From the NCBI RefSeq assembly GCF_030143255.1, contig NZ_JARJNR010000002.1, forward strand, positions 1-64,000: 64,000 bases of DNA. Direction: 5' to 3'. Each line of letters opens with the position of its first letter. The first letter of the stretch is position 1. Shown here one piece after another: positions 8,349 to 17,394 of the stretch. The translations under genes and the position numbers were made by a program. Source of the DNA: Frigidibacter sp. SD6-1. Lineage in GTDB: Bacteria > Pseudomonadota > Alphaproteobacteria > Rhodobacterales > Rhodobacteraceae. Below the pieces are notes generated by a model. The model worked only from the letters and a program-made list of their open reading frames with translations, made no database searches and was not told the DNA's origin.

Positions 8349-9983
8349 TTACCCCTGAACCGTCGGCAAGGCCACCCCGGCCGCGCGCATCGCCTCGAAG
8401 ATCGCGCCATCACGCCCGTAGACGTCGCGGCGATAGTCGATATGGCCCTCGGCATTCGGCCAGGCGGTGTAATAGACCAGATGCACCGGCACCGGCTGAT
8501 CGAGCGTCACCACGGTTTCCTTGCGGGTATCGAGGTGGCTGTGGAACAGCCCTTCGGGATCATCCGTCTGACGCGCGAGCAGCACATAGGCCAGATCGAA
8601 CGGCCGACCGAGGCGGATGCAGCCATGGCTGAAGGCGCGCACCTCTTTCTGGAAGAGCGGCTTTTGCGGCGTGTCATGCAGGTAGATGTTCCACTGGTTG
8701 GGGAACATGAATTTCACCAGGCCGAGCGCATTGCCGTCCGACGGCGCCTGACTCATCGAGAAGGGGAAGTTCCGTTCGGTGAACTGGGTGAAATCGACCG
8801 CGGCGCGGTCCACCTGCCGCCCCGACCGGTCGACGATCCTCAGATGCCGGGCCGCATTGGGGTTCTTCTGCAGCATCGGCAGATATTCCTTGACCGTGAT
8901 CGAGCGTGGCACGTTCCAGGTCGGGTTGATGACCATGAACTCCATCTGGTCGGAAAATTCCGGGCTGCGGGTGTCCTTGCGGTTCTGGCCGACGACCGTC
9001 ACCGTCTCGAAGGTGACGCGGCCCTCGTCCACCACCTTGGCGGTGAAATCGGGAAGGTTGACCCAGACATGGCGCGCGCCGAGCGGCAGGCCGTTCATCC
9101 AGCGCAGCCGCTCCATGGCGACAAGCACCGATTCCAGCCGCTCTTCGGGGCTGCGATTGATCTCGGCAATCGTGCCGTCGCCTGCCACGCCGTCGGGCGT
9201 CAGCCCGTTGTCGATCTGGAACCGTTGCAGCGCGCGGCTCAACTCGCCATCGAACGTGGCGTTCGAGTTGGGCGCGAGATAACCAAGCGCGATCAGCCGG
9301 TCGCGAAGCGCGATCACGGCCGCCCCTTCGTCGCCCGGCGTCAGCTTGCCGTCGGGAACCTTCGCCCCCCAGCCGCCCGCGTCGATGGCGGCAACCAGAT
9401 CGAGACGCGCCTTCTGCAGGGCCGCATATTCCGGCGCCGACGGCGGCAGCGCGGCGATGAAGGCGACCGGATCGGCGGCGGCGAACCCGTCAAGCTGGGC
9501 GCGCGCCTCCTTGCGCGGCACCTCGCGGACGATGGTCGGGTCGATCGCGGCAGGCGTCAGGAACCCGCTCTGCACGTCGCGCGCATAGGCGAGGAACGTG
9601 CGGGTCACATCCACCTCGAGCCGCGCACGCTGCGCCTCGGACTGGACCGCATGGAAGCGCTGCATCAGCGCCTCGGCTTCGTATTTTCCGACGGGCAGAC
9701 CGTGATCGCCCGCCTCGGCCAGCGCCCGGAACAGCGCCTCGCGGCGCCGGGCGTCGCCCGGGCCGGTCCAGAGCGTCGCATAGCCATGGTCGCGGTAGAA
9801 ACCGGCGATCGCCGCATCCTCCGCCGCAGCCTCGGACAGGCCCGACCGGAAGGTTGCGGTCTGCGCATGGCTCGCGCCCGACGCGCCCAGCGACAGAAGC
9901 GCGGCGAGCGGCAGGGCAAGAAGGACGGACGCGCCGCAAGACAGGCGGCGACGGGCATGGGAAATGGCTCCCGCGGGGATCAT
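8349..9983 (-). CDS. Periplasmic L,D-transpeptidase (YcbB/LdtD-like)
   Basis: The 544-residue product starts with a signal sequence (hydrophobic LLALPLAALLSLG, likely cleavage after ASHA near residue 40). It then has a peptidoglycan-binding repeat (LRDRLIALGYL with ALQRFQIDNGLTPDG, about 225-275) and a YkuD domain with the catalytic SHGCIRLGRP, Cys455. Such enzymes make 3-3 crosslinks in murein or attach outer-membrane proteins to it. The size and the large N-terminal domain match the YcbB type. GAGGT lies upstream of the start. It is the first gene of the leftward lpxD-acp-KS operon, which ties murein remodelling to envelope lipid synthesis. Confidence 0.88.
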   Translation of the reverse strand: MIPAGAISHARRRLSCGASVLLALPLAALLSLGASGASHAQTATFRSGLSEAAAEDAAIAGFYRDHGYATLWTGPGDARRREALFRALAEAGDHGLPVGKYEAEALMQRFHAVQSEAQRARLEVDVTRTFLAYARDVQSGFLTPAAIDPTIVREVPRKEARAQLDGFAAADPVAFIAALPPSAPEYAALQKARLDLVAAIDAGGWGAKVPDGKLTPGDEGAAVIALRDRLIALGYLAPNSNATFDGELSRALQRFQIDNGLTPDGVAGDGTIAEINRSPEERLESVLVAMERLRWMNGLPLGARHVWVNLPDFTAKVVDEGRVTFETVTVVGQNRKDTRSPEFSDQMEFMVINPTWNVPRSITVKEYLPMLQKNPNAARHLRIVDRSGRQVDRAAVDFTQFTERNFPFSMSQAPSDGNALGLVKFMFPNQWNIYLHDTPQKPLFQKEVRAFSHGCIRLGRPFDLAYVLLARQTDDPEGLFHSHLDTRKETVVTLDQPVPVHLVYYTAWPNAEGHIDYRRDVYGRDGAIFEAMRAAGVALPTVQG

Positions 9984-10278
9984 CGAAACCTCAAGGACTA
10001 TGCGTCTTCAGAATACAGGCTTGAAGTGTTTGGCAAAGTACTCCAAGGGCGATTCGGATAAGGGGCCACAAAATCTCGCGGATTGCGGATTTTGGGCCAC
10101 TAATCCGGCGATCCGTTCACGCGACCGTGATCTGAGCGGGATTCTGCCGAATATCCTTATTTTCCGATCCGTAGACATTTGCGTGGTTGGCAGGCGAATC
10201 TTCCCGTGGCATAAAACGCGGGCACTTGGGGATAAGTTGCACCAAGAACCGCGCCTTAAGCGGAACGGGACAGGACGG

Positions 10279-10848
10279 ATGAACATGTCAGGCAAGAACG
10301 GGGTCAGCCGCCGCGGGCTGTTGGGTGTATTTGCGGCCACATTGATCACGGCCGCGCCGACCTGTTCGAATGCCTTCGGCTTCCTGCGCGGCGCGGGCGA
10401 TGTACGCCGCATCCGCATGTATTCCGGCCGGACCGGTGAAAGCCTCGACACGATCTACTGGATCGAGGGCGAATATATCCCCGAAGCGCTGAACGAGATC
10501 AGCTATTTCATGCGCGACTGGCGCTCGGATGAGGTCAAATCGATCGACCCGCGCACCATCGATATCGCCGCAGCCTCGCACCGTCTGCTTGAGGTCGACG
10601 AACCCTACATGCTGCTGTCCGGCTACCGCACCAAGAAGACCAATGCCATGCTGCGCGAAGGCTCGCGCGGGGTGGCGAAGAATTCGCTGCATATCCAGGC
10701 CAAGGCCGCCGACCTGCGGCTGCGCGCGCGCTCGGTCGCGCAGATCTACCGCGCCGCATCGGCCTGCGAGGCCGGCGGCGTCGGCAAATATTCCCGCTCC
10801 AACTTCGTCCATATGGATTGCGGCCCGGTCCGCACCTGGGGCGGCTGA
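10279..10848 (+). CDS. DUF882 (YcbK-like) Tat-exported peptidase
   Basis: This 189-residue protein begins with a twin-arginine signal (SRRGLLGVFAATLITAAP), so it is probably exported folded by Tat. The rest is the DUF882/peptidase M15 fold with the metal-binding set His138 and Asp145 (SLHIQAKAADL) and His178 (FVHMD). Relatives are murein endopeptidases or carboxypeptidases such as MepK, which cuts 3-3 crosslinks in E. coli. It is divergent from the L,D-transpeptidase gene across a 295-bp gap, a sensible pairing of a crosslink maker with a possible cutter. The start at 10279 has AGGA upstream; a second ATG two codons later is possible. Confidence 0.88.
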   Translation: MNMSGKNGVSRRGLLGVFAATLITAAPTCSNAFGFLRGAGDVRRIRMYSGRTGESLDTIYWIEGEYIPEALNEISYFMRDWRSDEVKSIDPRTIDIAAASHRLLEVDEPYMLLSGYRTKKTNAMLREGSRGVAKNSLHIQAKAADLRLRARSVAQIYRAASACEAGGVGKYSRSNFVHMDCGPVRTWGG

Positions 10849-10879
10849 ACCACTCTTTCCGTCCGTTCGACCGAAGGCA

Positions 10880-10926
10880 CCGATATCTTGAAAAGATATC
10901 GGACCGGATTTCTTGAAGAAATCCGG
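10880..10926. repeat. Two tandem hairpins between convergent genes
   Basis: The first hairpin has 10-bp perfect arms CCGATATCTT and AAGATATCGG with loop GAA (10880-10902). The second has CCGGATTTC and GAAATCCGG around TTGAA (10904-10926). They sit between the DUF882 gene and the convergent flavoenzyme gene and could act as a two-way transcription end, although there is no T-tract. Similar AT-core hairpins occur at 39743-39810 and 47684-47767. Confidence 0.75.
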
Positions 10927-10937
10927 CGGCGCAATAT

Positions 10938-13025
10938 TCATCTGTCCCGGAACAGTCCGACGACCTCGCGGCGGAAGGACGGATCGTCCCCCCATTCCTC
11001 GTCCCAGAGCCCGGCATCAAGTTCGCGCGCATAGCGGTGCCCCGCAAAGGTCGCCCAGGCGATCGGCCCCGGCGCGGCCGCGTCGCCGATCAGTCGCACC
11101 GACCGGATGGCTGCCGCCTGCCAGTCCGGCCTGCGGGACAGAAGTTCGCGATAAAGCCCGTCCTCCGGCTGGCGGGACGCCACCATCACCAGGGCATCGC
11201 AACCGATATGGCCCCGCCCGTCTGTGTAGCTGCAGCAGGTTTCCACCCCGTCGGCGGTGATCGCGGCCAGGCCGGTGTTCAACCGGATGGCGACACCCCT
11301 GTCCGCCAGCCTGCGGTGGATTGTCGCCTGTTCCAGCGTGTTGCGCGTCCAGTCCGAGACGAAGGCGGCGGGCGTCACCAATGTCACATCGCAGCCCGTG
11401 GCGGCCAGCAGTTCGGCCAGCACTCCGCCCATATAGAAATGATCGTCGTCGAAGAGGACGACGCGGCCCTTGGGCAGCCGTCCCTCCATCAGATCGTCGG
11501 GCGTGAAGGTCGGAAGACACCCGTCACGCGGGATCGGCACCACATGCTGGCGCGCGACGCCATCCGCGCGCCAGCGGCTGCCGGTGGCGACGCAGACATG
11601 TTCGAAGCCGAAGGCCATCACCTCATCGGCCGTCAGCGCCGAATTGGGATAGAGCGAAACATTGGCCCACTGACGCAATTGATAAAGCCGGTAATCGACC
11701 ACCCTGCCCCAGGCGCCGAGGCCGGGCAAAAGCCGCTCGCGCGCAACCCGCCCGCCCATGATCCCCCGCGCCTCGGCCACTGCCACCTCATAGCCGCGGA
11801 GCGCGGCCGCCCGCGCGGCCTCGAGGCCCGCGGGACCGGAGCCGATGATCAGCACGGACGCGCTCTCGCCCTTCGGCGCGATCCTTTCCGGATGCCAGCC
11901 GCGCCGCCATTCCTCCATCCAGGTCGGGTTCTGGGTGCAGCGTCCCATGCCGCCGGTCATGTCGCCGGTGATGCAGATGTTGCAGCCGATACATTCGCGG
12001 ATATCCTCGATCCGGCCCTCGGCCACTTTCAAGGGCAGGAACGGATCGGCAATCGACGGGCGGGCGCAGCCGATGAAATCCAGGACGCCCTGCCGCACCA
12101 TGCGCACCATGACATCCGGCGAGGTGAAGCGGCCGACGCCGACGACGGGGCGGTCCGACAACTCCCGGATGCCCTTCACCAAAGCTTCCTGCGCCGCCTC
12201 CTCCCTGAAGCGCGAGGGGCCGGAACAATCCTCCCATGTGCCATGGGCCAGGTCCCACAGGTCCGGCAGATCGGCATTCATCGCGATGAAATCGCGGACC
12301 TCCGCATTGGAAAACCCCAGATCGCCGATCGTCTCGTCAAGCGAGACACGAAGCGTCAGCGCCATCCTGTCGCCCACCGCGTCGCGCATGTCGGCGATCA
12401 CCTCGCGCACGAAGCGCGAGCGGTTTTCAAGGCTCCCGCCATATTCGTCCGACCGCTGGTTGGTGGCGCGGCTGAGGAAATGCTGGAAGATGCCGAACCC
12501 GTGCGCGCCGTAAAGGCAGATCAGGTCGAAGCCCGCCCGTTCGCAGCGCCTGGCAGCCGTCACGAACCAGCGGCGCAGGTTGCGGATGTCGGACCTGTCC
12601 ATCGCGCGGGCCTGCACCGGATCATTGGTGAAGGTGCGGATCGGCAGGGCGGAAGGGGCGAGCGGCACTTCCTTGGTGTAGAAATTCGGCCCGTTGATGC
12701 CGGAATAGGCCAGCTGGATGCCCGCGAGCGCCCCGTGTTCCTTCATCTTATCGGCCATGCGGGCGATCATCGGAATGTCCTGATCCTCCCATAGCCTCAG
12801 TTCGATGAAGGGCGTGATTTCCGAGGTTGGATGCATCTCGGTCTGTTCTGTGAAGATCACGCCCCAGCCCCCTTCGGCCTTCACCCCGCGCATGGCGGCG
12901 ACGGCCGAGGGGTCACGATAGCCGCCGCCATTGCAATGCGGCACCTGATAGAAGCGGTTGGGCGCGGTCTTCGGGCCGATCCTTTGCGGCTCGAACAGGA
13001 TATCGTAGCGGGGATCGCGCGCCAT
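10938..13025 (-). CDS. Trimethylamine dehydrogenase-like Fe-S flavoenzyme (TMADH/DgcA family)
   Basis: The 695-residue product has an N-terminal old-yellow-enzyme barrel with FMN (1 to about 340), a 4Fe-4S motif CIGCNICITGDMTGGMGRC (about 340-365), and an ADP/FAD-type domain (VLIIGSGPAGLEAARAAALRG) in the rest. It strongly resembles trimethylamine/dimethylamine dehydrogenase: it opens with MARDPRYDILFEP and keeps the Cys of NRFYQVPHC that carries 6-S-cysteinyl-FMN in TMADH, as well as YGAH. Members oxidatively demethylate tri- and dimethylamine, dimethylglycine or betaines and pass electrons to ETF. No ETF gene is nearby. The start at 13025 has GAGG upstream and begins the conserved sequence. 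The substrate is not decided. Confidence 0.85.
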   Translation of the reverse strand: MARDPRYDILFEPQRIGPKTAPNRFYQVPHCNGGGYRDPSAVAAMRGVKAEGGWGVIFTEQTEMHPTSEITPFIELRLWEDQDIPMIARMADKMKEHGALAGIQLAYSGINGPNFYTKEVPLAPSALPIRTFTNDPVQARAMDRSDIRNLRRWFVTAARRCERAGFDLICLYGAHGFGIFQHFLSRATNQRSDEYGGSLENRSRFVREVIADMRDAVGDRMALTLRVSLDETIGDLGFSNAEVRDFIAMNADLPDLWDLAHGTWEDCSGPSRFREEAAQEALVKGIRELSDRPVVGVGRFTSPDVMVRMVRQGVLDFIGCARPSIADPFLPLKVAEGRIEDIRECIGCNICITGDMTGGMGRCTQNPTWMEEWRRGWHPERIAPKGESASVLIIGSGPAGLEAARAAALRGYEVAVAEARGIMGGRVARERLLPGLGAWGRVVDYRLYQLRQWANVSLYPNSALTADEVMAFGFEHVCVATGSRWRADGVARQHVVPIPRDGCLPTFTPDDLMEGRLPKGRVVLFDDDHFYMGGVLAELLAATGCDVTLVTPAAFVSDWTRNTLEQATIHRRLADRGVAIRLNTGLAAITADGVETCCSYTDGRGHIGCDALVMVASRQPEDGLYRELLSRRPDWQAAAIRSVRLIGDAAAPGPIAWATFAGHRYARELDAGLWDEEWGDDPSFRREVVGLFRDR

Positions 13026-13172
13026 GTCCGCACCTCGTCGACGCGGCGCCCGCCGCTTCAGGAGCCCCAGAGGGGCGGCTCTCATCGTGCAAGTAAACTA
13101 AGCTTTTTCCAAGCTTCCGTTAGGCATGCGCTACGCCCTGGTCGGAGCCTCTCGCCGCCGGCCCCGGAAGGA

Positions 13173-15320
13173 TCAGCCCTGCAGCGCTGCCTTCACCTCC
13201 AGCCGCCGCGCGTGCAGCACCGGCTCGGTATAGCCCGACGGCTGCGTGCGGCCCTTGAAGACCAGATCGCAGGCCGCCTGGAAGGCGATACCGTCATACC
13301 CCGGCGCCATCGGCCGGTAGGCGGGGTCGCCCGCATTCTGGCGGTCCACCACTTCGGCCATCTTGCGCAGCGCGGCCATCACCGTCTGGGCATCGACGAC
13401 GCCGTGATGCAGCCAGTTCGCCACATGCTGGGCCGAGATGCGGCAGGTGGCGCGGTCCTCCATCAGGCCCACATCGTTGATGTCGGGCACCTTGGAACAG
13501 CCCACCCCCTGATCGACCCAGCGCACCACATAGCCGAGGATGCCCTGCACGTTGTTTTCCACCTCGCGCGCGACCTGTTCGGGCGTCCATTTGCGATATG
13601 TCGCAAGCGGTATGTCGAGGATCGCATCGACATAGGCGCGCCTGCCGCCCTTCCTCAGCCGCGCCTGCACCGCCATCACGTCGACCTTGTGATAGTGGAG
13701 CGCATGGAGCGTCGCCGCCGTCGGGCTGGGCACCCAGGCGCAATTGGCACCGGCCTTGGGATGGTCGATCTTCTGTTCCAGCATCGCCGCCATCAGGTCT
13801 GGCATCGCCCACATGCCCTTGCCGATCTGGGCGCGGCCCGAGAGGCCGCATTCCAGGCCGATATCGACATTCTGGTTCTCGTAGGCGCCGATCCAGCCCT
13901 TGCGCTTGATGAAATCCTTGCGGCTGAAGGGACCCGCCTCCATCGACGTATGGATCTCGTCGCCCGTCCGGTCGAGGAAACCGGTGTTGATGAAGGCCAC
14001 GCGATGGCGGGCGGCGCGGATACATTCCTTGAGGTTGACGGATGTCCGCCGCTCTTCGTCCATGATCCCGATCTTGACCGTATGGGCGGGCAGGCCCAGC
14101 ACCTCTTCGACGCGGGCGAAGGTTTCGTCGGCGAAGGCCACCTCTTCGGGTCCGTGCATCTTCGGCTTGACCACATAGACCGAGCCGAGCGTGGAATTGC
14201 GGGGGCCTTCGGTCTTCTGCAGATCATGGAGCGCGATCGTGACCGTGATCATCGCATCCATCAGCCCCTCGGGCACCTCCGAGCCGTCGGGCAGAAGGAT
14301 TGCCGGATTGGTCATCAGATGGCCGACGTTGCGGACCCAGAGGAGCGCGCGGCCCTTGATGGTCAGGTCCGATCCGTCCGGCGCGGTGTAGCTCCGGTCG
14401 GGGTTCAAACGCCGGGTCAGGCTGCGCCCAGCCTTCTCGAACGTCTCGGTCAGGTCGCCCTTCATCAGGCCAAGCCAGTTCTCATAGGCCTGCACCTTGT
14501 CCTCGGCATCGACGCAGGCGACGGAATCCTCGCAATCCATGATCGCCGACATCGCACTTTCGATCACCACGTCGGCGAGGCAGGCCTGATCGCGCGAGCC
14601 GATGAAATGGGCCCGGTCGAAGATCAGTTCGACATGCAGGCCATTGTTCTTCAGAAGCACTGCGTCCGGTGCCCGCGGATTCCCGCGATAGCCCACGAAT
14701 TTCGCTGGATCGACCAGCGGCAGGTCATCGACCAGCAACTGGCCGTCCTTCACATGATAGCGCCGCACGTCCCCGTGGCTGGCGCCCTGAATGGGAAAAG
14801 CCTCGTCCAGAAACACCCGGACCCGCGTCACGACCCGCGCGCCCCTGCCCCGTTCATAGCCACCGGGCGGCGGGGCCGAACCCATCGCATCTGTGCCATA
14901 GAGGCAGTCGTAGAGCGAGCCCCAGCGGGCATTCGCGGCATTCAGCGCATAGCGGGCATTGGTGATCGGAACGACCAGTTGCGGCCCGGGAACGCTGGCG
15001 ATCTCGGGGTCGACATTGGCGGTGTCGATCTGGAAGGGACCGCCCTCGGGTAGGAGATAGCCGATCTCGGAGAGATAGGCCTTGTAGGCCTCGTGATCAT
15101 GCGGCTGGCCGCGACGGTCGATGTGCCATGCGTCGATCCGGGCGTGAATATCCTCGCGCTTGGCAAGGAGCGCGCGGTTCTTCGGCGCCAGGTCGCCAAG
15201 AAGCGCCGCGAACCCGTCCCAGAACCGCTGAGGCGCGATGCCGGTCCCCGGCAGCGCCCGCTCTTCCAGAAAGGCGGCCAGTTCCGCCGCCACCGAAAGC
15301 CCGCTCCGCTCGACCCGCAT
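13173..15320 (-). CDS. glcB: Malate synthase G
   Basis: This 715-residue protein condenses glyoxylate with acetyl-CoA to malate in the glyoxylate cycle and glycolate use. Length and sequence fit isoform [21 protein letters not shown], the active-site region [38 protein letters not shown], the metal-site stretch [17 protein letters not shown], and [26 protein letters not shown] six bases upstream fixes the start at 15320. It is a single-gene unit, with isocitrate lyase not in view, divergent from an ArsR gene. Confidence 0.96.
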   Translation of the reverse strand: MRVERSGLSVAAELAAFLEERALPGTGIAPQRFWDGFAALLGDLAPKNRALLAKREDIHARIDAWHIDRRGQPHDHEAYKAYLSEIGYLLPEGGPFQIDTANVDPEIASVPGPQLVVPITNARYALNAANARWGSLYDCLYGTDAMGSAPPPGGYERGRGARVVTRVRVFLDEAFPIQGASHGDVRRYHVKDGQLLVDDLPLVDPAKFVGYRGNPRAPDAVLLKNNGLHVELIFDRAHFIGSRDQACLADVVIESAMSAIMDCEDSVACVDAEDKVQAYENWLGLMKGDLTETFEKAGRSLTRRLNPDRSYTAPDGSDLTIKGRALLWVRNVGHLMTNPAILLPDGSEVPEGLMDAMITVTIALHDLQKTEGPRNSTLGSVYVVKPKMHGPEEVAFADETFARVEEVLGLPAHTVKIGIMDEERRTSVNLKECIRAARHRVAFINTGFLDRTGDEIHTSMEAGPFSRKDFIKRKGWIGAYENQNVDIGLECGLSGRAQIGKGMWAMPDLMAAMLEQKIDHPKAGANCAWVPSPTAATLHALHYHKVDVMAVQARLRKGGRRAYVDAILDIPLATYRKWTPEQVAREVENNVQGILGYVVRWVDQGVGCSKVPDINDVGLMEDRATCRISAQHVANWLHHGVVDAQTVMAALRKMAEVVDRQNAGDPAYRPMAPGYDGIAFQAACDLVFKGRTQPSGYTEPVLHARRLEVKAALQG

Positions 15321-15529
15321 GGTTCGCCTCCTTTGCCGCATACAAAAGTATGCCGTTGTTGAAAGACCTACCGGATGCCGCCCCGCCCGGCAATGTTCCG
15401 GTCCACTCCGTTTGCCGGAAAAGCCGAAATCACCTTTCGCAAATAATAGTAAGTCATCTTCCTAACTTTTTACTTGCGCGACTCGACTGACAGGAATAGT
15501 TAGGCGATGACATAACTGATGACGGATCG

Positions 15530-15889
15530 ATGAACCTTTCCCCCGGCCAGCTCGACCATCTGTTCCAGGCCCTCGGCGATCCCACTCGCCGTGCGATCCT
15601 TGAACGGCTGGCGCGCGGCTCTGCCACGGTCAGCGAGCTGGCCGCGCCCTTCGACATGGCGCTGCCCTCGTTCATGGGCCATGTGCGCCGACTGGAGGAG
15701 GCGGGCCTCGTGACCAGCGACAAGGCCGGTCGGGTGCGCACCGTGACGCTGGTGCCCGGCGCCTTTACGCCGGTCAGAAGCTGGCTCGACGAGCAGCGCG
15801 CGATCTGGGAGGGGCGGCTCGACCGGCTGGACGATTACGTAACCCGCCTGATGAAGGAGCGCGGCAATGGATCTGGACCCCAAGACTGA
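15530..15889 (+). CDS. ArsR/SmtB-family transcriptional regulator
   Basis: This 119-residue protein is a winged helix-turn-helix repressor: LFQALGDPTRRAILERLARGSATVSELAAPF followed by the recognition part LPSFMGHVRRLEEAGLVTSDKAGRVRTVTL. No ELCVC metal-sensing motif is present, so it is not a metal sensor of the ArsR/CadC kind. The gene overlaps the first of three AHSA1-family genes by 23 bp, a pairing common for ArsR regulators of this subtype. The region upstream, 15321-15529, holds its promoter but no clear boxes could be fixed. Confidence 0.88.
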   Translation: MNLSPGQLDHLFQALGDPTRRAILERLARGSATVSELAAPFDMALPSFMGHVRRLEEAGLVTSDKAGRVRTVTLVPGAFTPVRSWLDEQRAIWEGRLDRLDDYVTRLMKERGNGSGPQD

Positions 15890-16337
15890 CCTGAGCTTCA
15901 CCCGCACGCTCTCCGTCCCCCGTGCGCTCGTCTGGGAATGCTGGACCCAGCCCCGCCACATCCCGCATTTCTTCGTGCCGCGCCCCCACAAGGTCACGGC
16001 TTGCGACATCGACCTGCGCGTGGGCGGCCGGTTCAACACGACCTTCGAGGTCGAGGGCAACCTGATGGACAACCACGGCGTCTGGCTAGAGCTGATCGAG
16101 AACGAAAAGCTCGTCTTCACCGACGGCTACACCGAAGGCTGGAAGCCCGCGCCAGACCCGTTCATGACCGCGATCCTGATCCTCGGCGATGCGCCGGGCG
16201 GCGGCACGACCTATACCGCCATCGCCCGCCACCGGTCCTCGGAGAAGGCCGAGATCCACAAGAACATGGGCTTCTACGACGGCTGGGGCACGGTCGTCAC
16301 GCAGCTTGAAGACTACGCGCGCGGGCTGATGAAATGA
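15867..16337 (+). CDS. SRPBCC/AHSA1 domain protein (first of three)
   Basis: This 156-residue START-like protein has the AHSA1 pattern: RTLSVPRALVWECWTQPRHIPHFF at the N-terminus, DLRVGGRFNTTF in the middle, and KNMGFYDGWGTVVTQLEDY at the end. The helix-grip fold forms a hydrophobic ligand cavity; no enzyme activity is assigned. GGAG precedes the start, which lies inside the ArsR gene. It forms one operon with arsR and two paralogues. The three differ enough to bind different ligands. Confidence 0.85.
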   Translation: MDLDPKTDLSFTRTLSVPRALVWECWTQPRHIPHFFVPRPHKVTACDIDLRVGGRFNTTFEVEGNLMDNHGVWLELIENEKLVFTDGYTEGWKPAPDPFMTAILILGDAPGGGTTYTAIARHRSSEKAEIHKNMGFYDGWGTVVTQLEDYARGLMK

Positions 16338-16369
16338 CTCCGGCCCCCGAAACAGGGAAAGGACAGAGC

Positions 16370-16852
16370 ATGAAGATCGACCCTGAACGTGACATCGTGA
16401 TCGAACGCACTCTGAAGGCACCGCCGAACCTCGTCTGGCGCTGCTGGACCGAACCGGAGCTTTTCTGCCAATGGTATCTGCCCCGGCCTTGGTTCGTGGC
16501 CGAGGCGGTGTTGGACCTGCGCCCGGGCGGGCGCTTCTTCATGGCGGCGAGCGGGCCCGAGGGGCCGACCGTCAGCAACGAGGGATCGTTCCTCGAGGTC
16601 GTGCCGGAACGCAAACTCGTGTTCACCGACCTCTTTGGCGAGGATTACGCCCCGCTGGAGACGCCGGGCGCAGATTTCGGGCCGAACTTCACCGCCATCC
16701 TGACCTTCGCGCCGGAAGGCACGGGTACCCGCCACGTCTGCATCGCGCGCCACCGGACGGCAGGCGAGGCGAAGGCAAACCGCGAGATGGGGTTCGATGA
16801 GGGCTGGAAGGTGACTGCCGGGCAACTCGATGAACTGGCGGGGACGCTGTGA
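16370..16852 (+). CDS. SRPBCC/AHSA1 domain protein (second of three)
   Basis: This 160-residue AHSA1-type protein has IERTLKAPPNLVWRCWTEPELFCQWYLP, the stretch LDLRPGGRFFMAASGPEG, and REMGFDEGWKVTAGQLDEL. The start is ambiguous: the ATG at 16334 overlaps the preceding stop as ATGA, but the ATG at 16370 has AAAGGA at good distance and begins the conserved part, so it is preferred. It overlaps the third paralogue by one base (TGATG). Function unknown; probably a ligand-binding helper in the same process as its neighbours. Confidence 0.8.
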   Translation: MKIDPERDIVIERTLKAPPNLVWRCWTEPELFCQWYLPRPWFVAEAVLDLRPGGRFFMAASGPEGPTVSNEGSFLEVVPERKLVFTDLFGEDYAPLETPGADFGPNFTAILTFAPEGTGTRHVCIARHRTAGEAKANREMGFDEGWKVTAGQLDELAGTL

Positions 16853-17307
16853 TGGACATCGGGGCCGCAGACCGGACCATGACACTTGAACGGATCATCA
16901 ACGCGCCCGTCGCCGCCGTCTGGGCCGCCTGGTCCGATCCCGAGGCCTTGCGGCAATGGTGGGGGCCGGACGGGTTTTCCTGCAAGACCCGGCGCATCGA
17001 CCTGCGCGCGGGCGGAGAATGGGTCTTCGACATGATCGGGCCGGACGGGACGGTCTATCCCAACCACCATCTCTATCACCGCTTCGATCCCGAGGGTGGC
17101 ATCGACTATGCGCTCCTCTGGGGCGAGAACGGACCGAAGCATGCCGATGCCACCGCGCGGTTCGAGGATCTGGGCGCAAGGACCAGGGTCACCCTGTCGA
17201 TGATCTTCGTGACCGCCGAAGAGTGCGAAACCGCGAAGGGCTTCGGCGCGGTCGAGCTTGGCCTCCAGACGCTCGGCAAGCTTGCCGCCTTCATCGGCGC
17301 AGACTGA
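16852..17307 (+). CDS. SRPBCC/AHSA1 domain protein (third of three)
   Basis: This 151-residue member has TLERIINAPVAAVWAAWSDPEALRQWWGPDGF, the stretch IDLRAGGEWVFDMIGPDG, and ETAKGFGAVELGLQTLGKLA. The WWGP motif is typical of the AHSA1 group that pairs with ArsR regulators. The ATG overlaps the stop of the previous gene, so translation is coupled. It is the last gene of the arsR operon, 87 bp before pepN. Confidence 0.85.
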   Translation: MDIGAADRTMTLERIINAPVAAVWAAWSDPEALRQWWGPDGFSCKTRRIDLRAGGEWVFDMIGPDGTVYPNHHLYHRFDPEGGIDYALLWGENGPKHADATARFEDLGARTRVTLSMIFVTAEECETAKGFGAVELGLQTLGKLAAFIGAD

Positions 17308-17394
17308 CCGATCGGACCGGCAGATTGGGCGGGCCTGATTGCGGCGCCGGGACGGACGGCCTAACGTCCGACCCGGATGACCGGGAGGGCCCAG

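Noticed and set aside
6795-10061. Plus-strand open frame of 1088 codons
   Set aside because: It is antisense to the ketoacyl synthase, ACP, lpxD and L,D-transpeptidase genes. Its protein is a low-complexity Arg/Ala/Gly/His mixture typical of GC-rich shadow frames.
12831-15053. Plus-strand open frame of 740 codons
   Set aside because: Antisense shadow of malate synthase G and the flavoenzyme, without family motifs.
15459-15504. Inverted repeat CCTAACT/AGTTAGG before the arsR gene
   Set aside because: The arms are only 7 bp and 30 bp apart; this is too weak to call an operator without comparison.
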